Assembly (NCBI GenBank): GCA_009773475.1
Contig: WSXV01000001.1
Coordinates: forward strand, 62,001-126,000
Reading direction: 5' to 3'
Length of the DNA: 64,000 nt
Source of the DNA: Desulfobulbaceae bacterium
GTDB lineage: Bacteria; Desulfobacterota; Desulfobulbia; Desulfobulbales; Desulfocapsaceae
Shown here piece after piece: positions 36,820 to 45,303 of the stretch. The notes beneath the pieces are model-generated. The model was given only the letters and a program-made list of their open reading frames with translations, was not told the DNA's origin and ran no database searches. The number at the start of each line of letters is the position of its first letter. Position 1 is the stretch's first letter. A program made the translations under genes and the position numbers.

Positions 36820-37863
36820 TTATTCATTCCAGGAAAAGAGCTTGGAGGCGAGGGTCAGGCAGAGGAGGGTGGTGATCACCAGGATGATACATTCACTCTG
36901 GACATCGACAAGGGTTGCCCCGTCATTCATGATCTTGCGGGCGGCGGTGAGCAGGTGGGTCAAGGGGAAAACCTTGGCCAGGGACTGCACCCAGGCGGGG
37001 GCGCCTTCGATGGAAAACCAGACCTCGGAGAGGAACATCATCGGCATGGAGATGAAGTTGAGGACACCGCTGGTGAACTCTTCACTGGTGCCGCGCGCTG
37101 CCAGGACCAGACCGATGGAACTCATGCTGAGGCTGCCCAGTAAAAAAACCAGGGCCAGGGCGCCATAACTGCCATGGACCTGGAAGTGGAAGATGAAGTT
37201 GGTGCCGATCCAGACCACAACGATGGTGAACATGATGAGAAAGATGCGGGAAAACATCTGGGCGCTCAGGTATTCCAACGGGGTCAGCGGTGTGGCCTTG
37301 AGTCGTTTCAGGGCTCCGTTTTTACGGTAGCGCACCACCACATAACCCACTCCCCAGAGGGCCGAAAACATCATGTTCATGGCCAGAATCCCGGGAAAAA
37401 GCCAGTCGATATGACGGATCTGGACTCCTTCAATACTCTTTTTTTCGGCAACATTTTGCCGGTCTTTGAGGAATGAGGCGAGGAAAATCTGTTCGACCAC
37501 AGCGCTCTGGGGGGAGGATTCGTTCATCCAGTAGCGGTGTTGCGGTGAGCGGACGTCAAGGAGCAGGTCGATTTTATGATGCTTCAGCTTTTCCGCACCC
37601 TCTTCCTGGCTGGCGAAATTGATGAACTGGAGGAATTTACCCTCCTGGAAGAAGGGCGGCACTGTGCTCTCACTGGCATTGACCTGGATGTCGGCAGGAA
37701 AGATGCCGATTTTGAATTGTTGCTGATCCTCGCCGCCATAGATAAAACCGAGGCCGACAATGATCAGAAAAGGGAAGGCAAAATTCCAGCCAAAGGCCGC
37801 CTTGTCGCGGAAAAACTCGTGATTCCTGGCCGTAAACATGGCCCACATGCGTTTGAAGTTCAT
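36820..37863 (-). CDS. ABC-2 type transporter permease
   Basis: A 347-residue ABC-2 permease. One N-terminal helix (about residues 22-42), a periplasmic domain to about residue 165, and five C-terminal helices containing GILAMNMMFSALWGVG and RLKATPLTPLEYLSAQ, followed by PMMFLSEVWFSIEGAP. It pairs with the ATPase gene upstream; repeat elements fill the gap between them. ATG 37863 is preferred. The frame extends to 37914 into repeat C, whose AAGGAGGGGG could imitate a ribosome site. Confidence 0.88.
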   Translation of the reverse strand: MNFKRMWAMFTARNHEFFRDKAAFGWNFAFPFLIIVGLGFIYGGEDQQQFKIGIFPADIQVNASESTVPPFFQEGKFLQFINFASQEEGAEKLKHHKIDLLLDVRSPQHRYWMNESSPQSAVVEQIFLASFLKDRQNVAEKKSIEGVQIRHIDWLFPGILAMNMMFSALWGVGYVVVRYRKNGALKRLKATPLTPLEYLSAQMFSRIFLIMFTIVVVWIGTNFIFHFQVHGSYGALALVFLLGSLSMSSIGLVLAARGTSEEFTSGVLNFISMPMMFLSEVWFSIEGAPAWVQSLAKVFPLTHLLTAARKIMNDGATLVDVQSECIILVITTLLCLTLASKLFSWNE

Positions 37864-37896
37864 GATATTTTTGAAATTGAGAGGTGCATATAAAAG

Positions 37897-37932
37897 CCCC
37901 CTCCTTTTTTTCAAGGAGGGGGTTGGGGGTGG
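37897..37932. repeat. Repeat C, copy 2
   Basis: CCCCCTCCTT and AAGGAGGGGG with a TTTTTC loop, followed by TTGGGGGTGG. It abuts repeat B copy 4. Confidence 0.8.
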
Positions 37933-37933
37933 T

Positions 37934-38130
37934 TTAGAGGCCGTAATGCAATAAGCAGTTACTGCTTTGCTCGCGTATTGGGCAACTCATTGGTTTCGAA
38001 TAACTTCTTTTGTTTTTGGTGGAGCCACGCCAGGAAACAGCTGGACAGATTGCTGTTTCCTGGGGCGCGGCATAAGAGGCCGTAATGCAATGAGCAGGTG
38101 AAGCCTTGCTCATTGTATAACGGCCTCTAA
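37934..38130 (-). repeat. Repeat B, copy 4, with terminal inverted repeats
   Basis: Begins TTAGAGGCCGTAATGCAAT and ends with the inverted form ATTGTATAACGGCCTCTAA. The core hairpin 38024-38076 has perfect arms CCAGGAAACAGC/GCTGTTTCCTGG flanked by GCCACG and CGCGGCATAAG. The closing hairpin is 38073-38129. The final CTA (38127-38129) is the TAG stop codon of the ABC ATPase gene on the minus strand. Confidence 0.88.
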
Positions 38131-39011
38131 TCTCTCAACCCTTTCCCGGTCAGACAGAGAAAAACATCTTCCAGATTGGAGGAATGGACCGCCATTTCCG
38201 AGAGATCAATATCGAGACCGAGCAGGGTGCTGAGCCCTTCATTTACCTGCCCTATTTCCATAACGATGGTGTCGTCGCGCCGCTTCCAGGGGAAGGGGAT
38301 GGCCGTAAGATTCGACTTGAAGGCGGATTCGGGGAGGAGAATAGAACTTTTCCGGCAATGGGTCTGGATCAGGCGGGCCGGGGTGTCCCAGGTGATGATA
38401 TTGCCCATGTCCATAATTGCCACCTCGTCACAGAGAGTTTCGGCCTCCTCCATGGAGTGGGTGGTCATGATGATGGTCTTGCCGTCTGCCTTGATGGAGC
38501 GGACGATCTCCCAGAGATTGCGCCGCGACTGGGGATCAAGGCCGGTGGACGGCTCATCGAGGAAGACCAGACGCGGCTTGTTGACCAGGGCCAGGGCCAG
38601 CATCAGGCGCTGCAGCTGGCCGCCCGAGAGCTGGTCGTTGCGTCGTTTCAGGATCGGCCCCAGGTCACAGCGCTCGGTCAGGGCATCAATGTCTTCCGGG
38701 TTCTTGTAGAGTTTGTGAAAGGAGAGCAGGGTCTCTTCGACGCTTAAAAAACTGAGCAGTGAGGTGTGCTGGAACTGGATGCCGATCTCTTCGCGGAACG
38801 ATGCGCGGCGCGGCTGTCCCTGATAGAGGATCTGGCCGCTGCTGGGGCTGATAATATCCTCAACCATCTCCATGGTGGTGCTTTTTCCGGCACCGTTAGG
38901 GCCGAGCAGGCCAAAGCAGATGCCCTCGCTCACCGAAAAAGAGACATCCTTTACGGCCTGATTGTCTCCGTAGGTTTTGCTCAGATGGATGACGTCAATG
39001 ATGTTGTTCAT
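38127..39011 (-). CDS. ABC transporter ATP-binding protein (ABC-2 exporter)
   Basis: A 294-residue ATPase with Walker A GPNGAGKST near residue 41, Q-loop IGIQFQ, signature LSGGQLQR, Walker B LVFLDEPSTGLD, H-loop TTHSMEEAE, and a C-terminal extension of about 80 residues typical of exporter ATPases (EDVFLCLTGKGLRD end). It is the partner of the downstream ABC-2 permease. ATG 39011 follows GGAG closely; the frame runs up to 39095. Its stop codon is provided by repeat B copy 4. The substrate is unknown. Confidence 0.92.
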   Translation of the reverse strand: MNNIIDVIHLSKTYGDNQAVKDVSFSVSEGICFGLLGPNGAGKSTTMEMVEDIISPSSGQILYQGQPRRASFREEIGIQFQHTSLLSFLSVEETLLSFHKLYKNPEDIDALTERCDLGPILKRRNDQLSGGQLQRLMLALALVNKPRLVFLDEPSTGLDPQSRRNLWEIVRSIKADGKTIIMTTHSMEEAETLCDEVAIMDMGNIITWDTPARLIQTHCRKSSILLPESAFKSNLTAIPFPWKRRDDTIVMEIGQVNEGLSTLLGLDIDLSEMAVHSSNLEDVFLCLTGKGLRD

Positions 39012-39242
39012 AGGCTCCAAGGCGGCAATATGCAAGATGCGTATTGCTGGAAATTCCGGGTCATGCTCCAAGTTCTCTCCTCGAAAAAAAAACAAGGGGA
39101 TGTCTCGAAGGGAAAGTTGTCATAAGGTAATTTCCCCGCAAGGGATGTCAAGTTGACAAGCAAATCAGATACCGTCAAGCCCCTCGGAGTCTCGCACCCT
39201 CGCTTGCCTGCAAAAGGACGATTTTCCTCCCGCCTCTGTGGC

Positions 39243-39995
39243 TTATATTCCGTTTTTCTTGTCACACGCTCCCTGGCCCAGAAACTTGGCCACCTGATCC
39301 GGGATCTCCTTGATCACTCGCTCATAGCAATCTTGGCAGATGCCATGGGTGAGGAGGACGTCGGAGTTTTTATGCAGGTAATCTTCCAGTGGTATCCAGA
39401 CATCATCGGTGTCCCGAATTTTTTTACAGTAGGAACAGATGGCAAGAAGCCCGCGCAGGGTCTTTAATTCGTATTTGGTTTTCTCCAGTTCCTCAACCTT
39501 GGCGATCAGGGTCTGGTTGATCATGGCCAAATCGGCGGTACGTTCCCGGACCCGATCCTTCAGCTCCAGGTTGTTCCGGTTCAGCTTCTCCACCAGCTCC
39601 CGATTATGCCGCTTGAGATGGTAGCGCTCGGTGGCCAGGGTGACCGTGATCAGCAGGTCGTCTTCACTCCAGGGCTTAAGAATGTAGCGGTAGACATGCC
39701 CCTCATTGATGGCGGCAATGATATCGGTAGGATCAGTATAGCCGGTGATGATGATCCGCTCGGCATAGGGGGCCAGCTCCCGTGCCCTGCTCAGCAGGTC
39801 GATCCCCTTCATCCCCGGCATCCGCTGGTCGCTGACCACCAGGGCGATATCCGGTTCCATATTCAGCACCGACAAGGCCTCCTCGCCGGAAAGGGCGGTA
39901 AGGATCTCGAAGTTGTCACAGAGCGCTTCCCTGAAATTGATAAGGTTGATCTCCTCGTCGTCCACATAAAGCACTTTGCTCAAATTCGTTTCCAC
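39243..39995 (-). CDS. Response regulator with coiled coil and Cys4 zinc-ribbon-like tail
   Basis: A 250-residue regulator. Receiver (1-125) with VDDEE, acceptor Asp56 in VVSDQRMPGMKG and KPW switch; a long coiled coil (about 130-185); then ICSYCKKIRDTDDVW...ICQDCYERV, a paired CxxC module often found at the ends of deltaproteobacterial signalling proteins. It has no DNA-binding domain, so output is probably through protein contact. It lies downstream of the sensor kinase on the same strand, separated by about 170 bases containing repeat-C-like DNA. Confidence 0.85.
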   Translation of the reverse strand: METNLSKVLYVDDEEINLINFREALCDNFEILTALSGEEALSVLNMEPDIALVVSDQRMPGMKGIDLLSRARELAPYAERIIITGYTDPTDIIAAINEGHVYRYILKPWSEDDLLITVTLATERYHLKRHNRELVEKLNRNNLELKDRVRERTADLAMINQTLIAKVEELEKTKYELKTLRGLLAICSYCKKIRDTDDVWIPLEDYLHKNSDVLLTHGICQDCYERVIKEIPDQVAKFLGQGACDKKNGI

Positions 39996-40136
39996 GGTGT
40001 TTCCTCGGTAATGGTTGATGGTTCTTCTGCTAAGTCTCTTTCAAATCAATATGTTTGTCGATTGCTCGCCTGTCTTCTCTGTCTGCCCTGCATCATCATT
40101 GTCCGACTCGTCTGGTAAAGAAAGCCCACCACTCCC

Positions 40137-40157
40137 GGCCCCTCCTCACTAAGGAGG
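40137..40157. repeat. Repeat C-like hairpin
   Basis: CCCCTCCT and AGGAGGGG around CACTA, preceded by a CCCACCACTCCCGG tract. This is the inverted, shortened form of repeat C. Confidence 0.6.
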
Positions 40158-40167
40158 GGAGATAATA

Positions 40168-41832
40168 TCACCGCCGCCTGAGCGGCAGGATGATTTCAAA
40201 TTCGGCTCCCTTGTCTATTTCGCTCCGAACCAGGATCTTGCCCTGGTGTTTCCGAATGATCCCGTAGGAGATGGACAATCCCAGCCCCGTACCCTTCCAT
40301 GCCTCCTTGGTGGTGAAGAGGGGCTCAAAAATCCGGTCGATCAGCCCGGCGGGAATGCCGGGGCCGTTGTCTTTAAACAGGATGTGTGCTTGATCCGCCG
40401 CCAGCCAGGTGCGGATCAGGATGGCGCCTTGATCGGGCAGCGCCTGGATCGCGTTGAGCAGCAGGTTCATAAACACCTGATTGAGCTGGCCGCTGACCGC
40501 CTCCACCAAAGGCAGATCTTCGGCCAGCTCCATGGTCAACTGGATGCGATGCTTGAACTCCGGATAGGCCAGCGCAGTGGTGGTGTGCAGACACTGGTTG
40601 ATGTCCGTTGGGCCGGGCTGCTCGTCTGCCGGGCGGGCAAAGTTTTTAAGGTCGCCGACGATCTTGTTGGTGCGGCGCGCCCCCTCGCTGATATTCTCCA
40701 GAAGGATGTTCAGCTTGTTGAAGATGACCTCGCACCGCTCTTGATCCAGTGGCTTTCCGTCCGGCTGATGGAAGAGTTCGTTCAACTCTTTGAGCCGCTT
40801 GCGCAAGGGCGGCAGCGCTCCGCTGACAAAGTTGGTGGTATTGTTGATCTCGTGCGCCACGCCCGCCACCAGCCGACCGATGGCCACCATTTTTTCCGAC
40901 TGGGCCAGATGTGCGTGCGTTTCCTGGAGTTCGTTCAGGGCCTTTTGCAGCTCCCGGGTACGTTCCGTTACTTTCTGTTCCAGGTCATCTTTCAGGCCTT
41001 GAATGGTTGTGAAGGACTTTTCGAGATCCTTCACCAGATCGGCAAAGGTGTCGCCAAGCACGTCCACGTCGTCTGATTCCCCCTCTGCCTGATGGGTTTG
41101 CACCTTAATGGTGTTGATCAACTGTTGGAGCGGCGCCATGGTCATCCGGGTCAGCCTGTAAGTGGCAACCAGAGAGATAAGGAAGAAGAGCACGGTCAGT
41201 GCCGCAGTCTGGAGTGCAATCACTTTGGCGGCCTTGTTGAATTCGGTTTTGCATATCACCAACTGGGCGGAGCCAAGCAATGTTTTGCCCTCTGTTTGCT
41301 TGTCAATGTCAGGATTGGTCTCGAAGTAAAGGGCCTCGCTGCCTTTCTGGTCGCTCTGCACCGAGACCGGGGCTGTGAAGATAAGCAGATCGCCGTTCTC
41401 CCAGATATGGGTCTGATCACCTATGAGGTTAGAGGCCTGAAGGGCAACGGCCATAGAGGGGATGAGCTGTGATGGGGCGGGGTTGGGACGATTGTATCTG
41501 CCGAGTAATTGACGCAGGATCACCCCGCCTTTGGTATCGTACACCGTCACGGCATCGAGATGGAGATCGCTATTGATGGCTGTCACGGTCTCCACTGCCT
41601 GGTCCAAGCCGGCTCGATCGCTGAAAAACAACCCCGACTGGAGAGAGCCGGAGAGCAAGTTGACCATCATTGCTCCCTGCTGGTGAAGATGGCGTTTCAG
41701 TTCTTTTTGCTGGATCACCGTGAAGACTGTAGCGAAGGTTACGGCAAAGCCAAGCAGGATGAGGGACAAGGTCAACAGGATCTTGAGGTTGAGGCCCATC
41801 TTGGGCAGAACAGGTCGAGGGATATGGCTCAT
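40168..41832 (-). CDS. Membrane sensor histidine kinase
   Basis: A 554-residue kinase. First membrane helix 17-38, periplasmic sensor about 39-203, second helix 205-225, HAMP segment around RMTMAPLQQL, a coiled coil (275-310), acceptor His327 in GVAHEINNTTNF, and the ATPase domain with MNLLLNAIQAL, FKDNGPGIP and EPLFTTKEAWKGTGLGLSI. Its start overlaps the stop of the binding-protein gene by 4 bases, so the binding protein probably feeds its signal (inference). The response regulator downstream is the likely partner. Confidence 0.92.
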   Translation of the reverse strand: MSHIPRPVLPKMGLNLKILLTLSLILLGFAVTFATVFTVIQQKELKRHLHQQGAMMVNLLSGSLQSGLFFSDRAGLDQAVETVTAINSDLHLDAVTVYDTKGGVILRQLLGRYNRPNPAPSQLIPSMAVALQASNLIGDQTHIWENGDLLIFTAPVSVQSDQKGSEALYFETNPDIDKQTEGKTLLGSAQLVICKTEFNKAAKVIALQTAALTVLFFLISLVATYRLTRMTMAPLQQLINTIKVQTHQAEGESDDVDVLGDTFADLVKDLEKSFTTIQGLKDDLEQKVTERTRELQKALNELQETHAHLAQSEKMVAIGRLVAGVAHEINNTTNFVSGALPPLRKRLKELNELFHQPDGKPLDQERCEVIFNKLNILLENISEGARRTNKIVGDLKNFARPADEQPGPTDINQCLHTTTALAYPEFKHRIQLTMELAEDLPLVEAVSGQLNQVFMNLLLNAIQALPDQGAILIRTWLAADQAHILFKDNGPGIPAGLIDRIFEPLFTTKEAWKGTGLGLSISYGIIRKHQGKILVRSEIDKGAEFEIILPLRRR

Positions 41833-42785
41833 GGCTGACGCTCCTCTCCATAGATTTCATCCACCACCGCCTCGTTGATCGGCACTCCCATTTGCCGAAA
41901 GGCGCTGGTGTTGGCGATTATTCTCAGCCCGCGAGCCGGTTCCATCGGTATCGTCGCAGGCTTTGTGCCGGCCAGGAGGCGAGCCGCCATCGTGGCAGCC
42001 TGCCTCCCCATATCATCCATATCAAAGGTGATGGCAGCGGCGGCTCCGGCCTTGAGGTACTTCTCCGAGAAACTTATAATCGGGACCCGGTTGGCCATGG
42101 AGAATAGCCGCAGCTGCTCCATGGCCTGCGGGTTGGTGACCATCTCGTCCGGCAGCAGCCAATAGGCATCAATGGCGTTGCTCAGGCTTTGTAAGGCCTT
42201 GGGTAATTGGTCAGGGGAGGCAACCTTGCGAAACAGCAGGGTCTCCACCGCACTCACCTGATTCATAAGCGCCTCTTGCACCCACTGGCCGCTCACCGCC
42301 GGGTTATACAGGGCGCCGATGCGGTGCAGCTTGGGCATAAGCAGGCTCATTGCCTCCAGTTGCCGGGAAGGCAGGATGCGCAGGTCGATGCCGGTGAAGT
42401 TGGCGGGCAGGTTCTTTGCCGAAGGGGCCAGAAGAGTGAGGATGGGCGTGTCTTGCAGGTCACGGACGAACTCCAGGGCCGGATCGCCGATCACCACCAC
42501 CAGTTGCGCCTGTCGCAGTTGGTTTTGGAGGGAGATTTGTTTTTCCTGGGGTTGTTCTGAGAGCAGTATCTGTGTTACGGTGTTGCGGATAATGCTTTTG
42601 GGCCCCGAACGTGGCGGCTCGGCGTTCCACCCTTTTTCAAAGCCCTGACGGGCCTCTTCGTAGGGCTTCAAGGCGGACGATTGCAGCACAATGCACTCCT
42701 CTCCCCGGGCCGTAGCGGCCGACAGCAGGGCCAGAAACGGCAGGAGGAGAAACAACAGCGCAAAGATGTGAAGTCTATGTTTCAT
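41829..42785 (-). CDS. Periplasmic ABC-type substrate-binding protein (TrpX/PF04392-like)
   Basis: A 318-residue exported protein. The signal peptide (1-27) ends ATARGEE. The mature part has VVVIGDPALEFVRD, a TPILTLLAPSAKNLP strand, PSRQLEAMSLLMPKLHRIGALYNP and PIISFSEKYLKAGAAAAITFD, which is the pattern of the YtrB/TrpX-like ABC substrate-binding family (PF04392). No permease or ATPase is nearby. It is translationally coupled to the sensor kinase and divergent from the TonB receptor, suggesting use as a sensor accessory. Confidence 0.8.
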   Translation of the reverse strand: MKHRLHIFALLFLLLPFLALLSAATARGEECIVLQSSALKPYEEARQGFEKGWNAEPPRSGPKSIIRNTVTQILLSEQPQEKQISLQNQLRQAQLVVVIGDPALEFVRDLQDTPILTLLAPSAKNLPANFTGIDLRILPSRQLEAMSLLMPKLHRIGALYNPAVSGQWVQEALMNQVSAVETLLFRKVASPDQLPKALQSLSNAIDAYWLLPDEMVTNPQAMEQLRLFSMANRVPIISFSEKYLKAGAAAAITFDMDDMGRQAATMAARLLAGTKPATIPMEPARGLRIIANTSAFRQMGVPINEAVVDEIYGEERQP

Positions 42786-42936
42786 TAGGGGTATAGGGTC
42801 GGGGGGCGGCGAATTTGCTGCAATGCACCTTTTATCTAATAGGAAACTTTTTCATTTTGCAAGGTAAATGAGCCATCAGCGGCCGAAGGCTGTTCTGTTG
42901 GTTTTTCTCAAACCCTTTTTAACAAGGAATTCAAGG

Positions 42937-44958
42937 ATGACGTCCTCTGCTCAGTATTCCCGTTTAGTGCCTTACAGAGTATTTTCTTGTTTTTTTAGCA
43001 AGAAAATACTCTGTGAAGGGCACTTATCCCGTTCATCGGGGCTTGCCGGTGGTTTTTCCTCGCTGCTTGTCACCTTGCTCTGCGCCGCCCCAATCGCGGC
43101 GGCAGCCGATGGCGATCCCCTGTTGGCCATGTATTTCGACGACACCCAGATGGTGGAGTCGGCCACCCGCGCCGCCAAGCCCATCACCCAGGTGGCGGAG
43201 AATGTCACCGTTATCAGCGCGGAGGAGATCGACGCCATCCACGCCCAGAGCCTTTCCGAGGTGCTGAACCGGGTGGCCGGGGTCTCGGTGAGGATGACAC
43301 CGGAAGATTTCAACGGCGGTTCGCGGATTTTTATCCAAGGCAGCAGGGATGAGCATGTGCTGGTGTTGATCGATGGCGTCCGTCTCAACTCGGCCATGTC
43401 CGGGGCGGCTGATCTTGCTCACATCCCTCTGCGTATTGTCAAGCGCATCGAGATCATCAAGGGCCCGGGCTCTGCGGTCTGGGGCTCCTCCCAGGGCGGG
43501 GTGATCAATATCATCACCAAAAGTCCCGGGCCGGGCGGCAAGCCCACCGGTTCGGTGGCCGGCGAATTTGGCGAGCGTCAGGTGGGGGCCTACGAGGCGG
43601 ATATCGCTGGTAAGGTGGAGCGGGTCGGCTATTTTCTCTATGCCGGTCAGCAAGACTCCAATGGTCTTTTGAACAATCACTATTACGATGCGGGTCGGGC
43701 CTACGGCAAGATCACCGTTGATCTGCCGCACCAGGGGCTGCTCACCTTCTCCGGCATGGCCGTCGATCCCCATTACCGCACCGGCGATTTCGACTACGGG
43801 ACCCCCTATTTCAGTCAGGATGCCCGCGATCGCAGCCATTTTGTCACTGCCAACTACGACACACCGCTCACCGAATCGCTCCATCTCAATATCGGTGTCC
43901 GAGATTATGAGCGGAACTTCATCGACAACCGGGACATCCTCTCCTCCAGCCCGGAGGGCGACCCCGGCGCCTTGTTCTATCAGGCCAACTGGCATGAGCA
44001 GAGTCAGGGGGCCAATGGTCTGCTCACCTGGCACGACTCCTGGCAGCAGGTGGCCCTCGGGGCTGAGATCAACCGCAGTAAGATGGACACCGTTACTGAC
44101 TATGGCTCTTGGGCTCAGACCAATTGGTGGGCCCCGGCCCAGGATCTGTCAAAGCCTGGGGCTGAAGAGGTCTGGGGCCTCTTTATCAATGATACCATGC
44201 GCCTGGGTAAACTCACCCTTACCCCTGGTATCCGCTACGACCAACACAGCATCAGCGGCTCCATGGTCAGCCCATCCCTGGGTGCGACCTATCTGCTCCG
44301 GCCGGACACCCTGCTGCGGGGCACGGCCGCGCGCGGCTTCCAGTACCCCATCCTCTCCTATATTGCCGGTGGCGGTATCTGGGACAACCCCAATACGCAG
44401 CTCCAGCCGGAAGAAGTCACCTCGTTTCAGGTGGGGGTGGAGAACCGCAGCCTTTCCTTTATGAGCGTCAAGATGGACGCCTTCCTTCACCATGTCACCG
44501 ATACCTGGGGCGTTGATTATAGCACCGGAGCCGTAACCAACGGTGGAAAAAGCGAGCGCAAGGGCTTCGAGGCGGAGCTGGAGACCACCCCCTGGCATGA
44601 CCTGAGCCTGGCCACCAACGCCACTTACACCCTGTTGACCCCGGAGGACGAGCAGGAAGAGGACGATTCTTCCACCGCCACCAACCTGATCCTGCGCTAC
44701 CGTGATACAATCGGCTGGAAAGGTGAGCTGGCCGGCCATTATATCTGGTGGACCTCGGACAAGGTCGCGGGGCTGACGGGGCAGGCTGCGGATATGACCT
44801 GGAACCTCAGTCTAGGCCGTACCGTTTACAGCTCCGAATGGCTGTCCTGTGAACTCTACGCTAAGGCGTACAACCTTTTCAATGGCAACGCCACTTCAGA
44901 TAGTTATTATCCTATGCCGGGCCGCTGGCTGCTGGCCGGTATGCGGGTGACTTTCTGA
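42937..44958 (+). CDS. TonB-dependent outer-membrane receptor
   Basis: A 673-residue receptor. Plug domain (about 80-200): ENVTVISAEEIDAI, LNRVAGVSV, IFIQGSRDEHVLVLIDGVRLN, IEIIKGPGSAVWGSSQGGVINIITK. The barrel to the end closes with LLAGMRVTF (terminal Phe). It imports a ligand using TonB energy; the ligand is unknown. ATG 42937 is 8 bases behind AAGGAA. Residues 10-36 are encoded by repeat A copy 3, so the signal-peptide n-region comes from a repeat; the hydrophobic core FSSLLVTLLCAAPIAAAA follows. An alternative ATG at 42868 has no ribosome site. The peptide and maturase genes follow. Confidence 0.92.
   Translation: MTSSAQYSRLVPYRVFSCFFSKKILCEGHLSRSSGLAGGFSSLLVTLLCAAPIAAAADGDPLLAMYFDDTQMVESATRAAKPITQVAENVTVISAEEIDAIHAQSLSEVLNRVAGVSVRMTPEDFNGGSRIFIQGSRDEHVLVLIDGVRLNSAMSGAADLAHIPLRIVKRIEIIKGPGSAVWGSSQGGVINIITKSPGPGGKPTGSVAGEFGERQVGAYEADIAGKVERVGYFLYAGQQDSNGLLNNHYYDAGRAYGKITVDLPHQGLLTFSGMAVDPHYRTGDFDYGTPYFSQDARDRSHFVTANYDTPLTESLHLNIGVRDYERNFIDNRDILSSSPEGDPGALFYQANWHEQSQGANGLLTWHDSWQQVALGAEINRSKMDTVTDYGSWAQTNWWAPAQDLSKPGAEEVWGLFINDTMRLGKLTLTPGIRYDQHSISGSMVSPSLGATYLLRPDTLLRGTAARGFQYPILSYIAGGGIWDNPNTQLQPEEVTSFQVGVENRSLSFMSVKMDAFLHHVTDTWGVDYSTGAVTNGGKSERKGFEAELETTPWHDLSLATNATYTLLTPEDEQEEDDSSTATNLILRYRDTIGWKGELAGHYIWWTSDKVAGLTGQAADMTWNLSLGRTVYSSEWLSCELYAKAYNLFNGNATSDSYYPMPGRWLLAGMRVTF
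42964..43045 (+). repeat. Repeat A, copy 3 (inside the receptor gene)
   Basis: TTAGTGCCTTACAGAGTATTTTCTTG pairs with CAAGAAAATACTCTGTGAAGG; then TATCCCGTTCATCGGGG. It is fully inside the translated 5' part of the TonB receptor gene and is read in frame. Confidence 0.9.
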
Positions 44959-45038
44959 GTCAGGACTTACAGGCCGCGCAGATTTTACCCATGAACTATG
45001 GTGGTTCTGGGCTTAACCTTAATTGAAGGAGGTATGAC

Positions 45039-45167
45039 ATGGATGTAGAAAAAAATGAAGAGGTCGTCGTCTTGGATTGTGGCAAGGAACCGGAGGAGGT
45101 GGCGGTTGAGGCTGCTTGTTGTGTAGGTAGGCCCAGTGCGGCCTCTTCCGGCTCTATCGATCGCTAA
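45039..45167 (+). CDS. Candidate RiPP precursor peptide (42 residues)
   Basis: A tiny open frame from ATG 45039 with an excellent ribosome site GAAGGAGG (45025-45032). The product starts MDVEKNEEVVVLDCGKEPEE, an acidic leader-like half, and ends with ACCVGRPSAASSGSIDR, a Cys/Gly/Ser-rich half. Cysteines are at positions 14, 27 and 28. It lies 80 bases after the TonB receptor and before a radical SAM/SPASM enzyme, the standard setting of a peptide precursor. Modification is inferred from context. Repeat A copy 4 starts 1 base after the stop. Confidence 0.72.
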   Translation: MDVEKNEEVVVLDCGKEPEEVAVEAACCVGRPSAASSGSIDR

Positions 45168-45168
45168 C

Positions 45169-45248
45169 CTAACCCCGATGAACGGGATAAGTGCCTTTCG
45201 CAGATTATTTCCTTGTAAAAAAACAAAAAAATAATCTGTAAGGCACTA
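45169..45248 (-). repeat. Repeat A, copy 4
   Basis: Reverse orientation: CTAACCCCGATGAACGGGATAA, GTGCCTTTCGCAGATTATTT, loop, AATAATCTGTAAGGCACTAA. It occupies most of the gap between the peptide and maturase genes. Confidence 0.9.
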
Positions 45249-45254
45249 AAAGCC

Positions 45255-45286
45255 GGCCCTTTGAGGGAGCCGTTCCTCAAAGGGCC
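45255..45286 (+). promoter_or_regulatory. Perfect 12-base hairpin before the radical SAM gene
   Basis: GGCCCTTTGAGG (45255-45266) pairs perfectly with CCTCAAAGGGCC (45275-45286) around an 8-base loop. No T-run follows. It ends 17 bases before the maturase ATG. It may be a processing or attenuation site setting the peptide-to-enzyme ratio (inference). Confidence 0.6.
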
Positions 45287-45303
45287 ATTCTCCGAGCCCT
45301 GTC

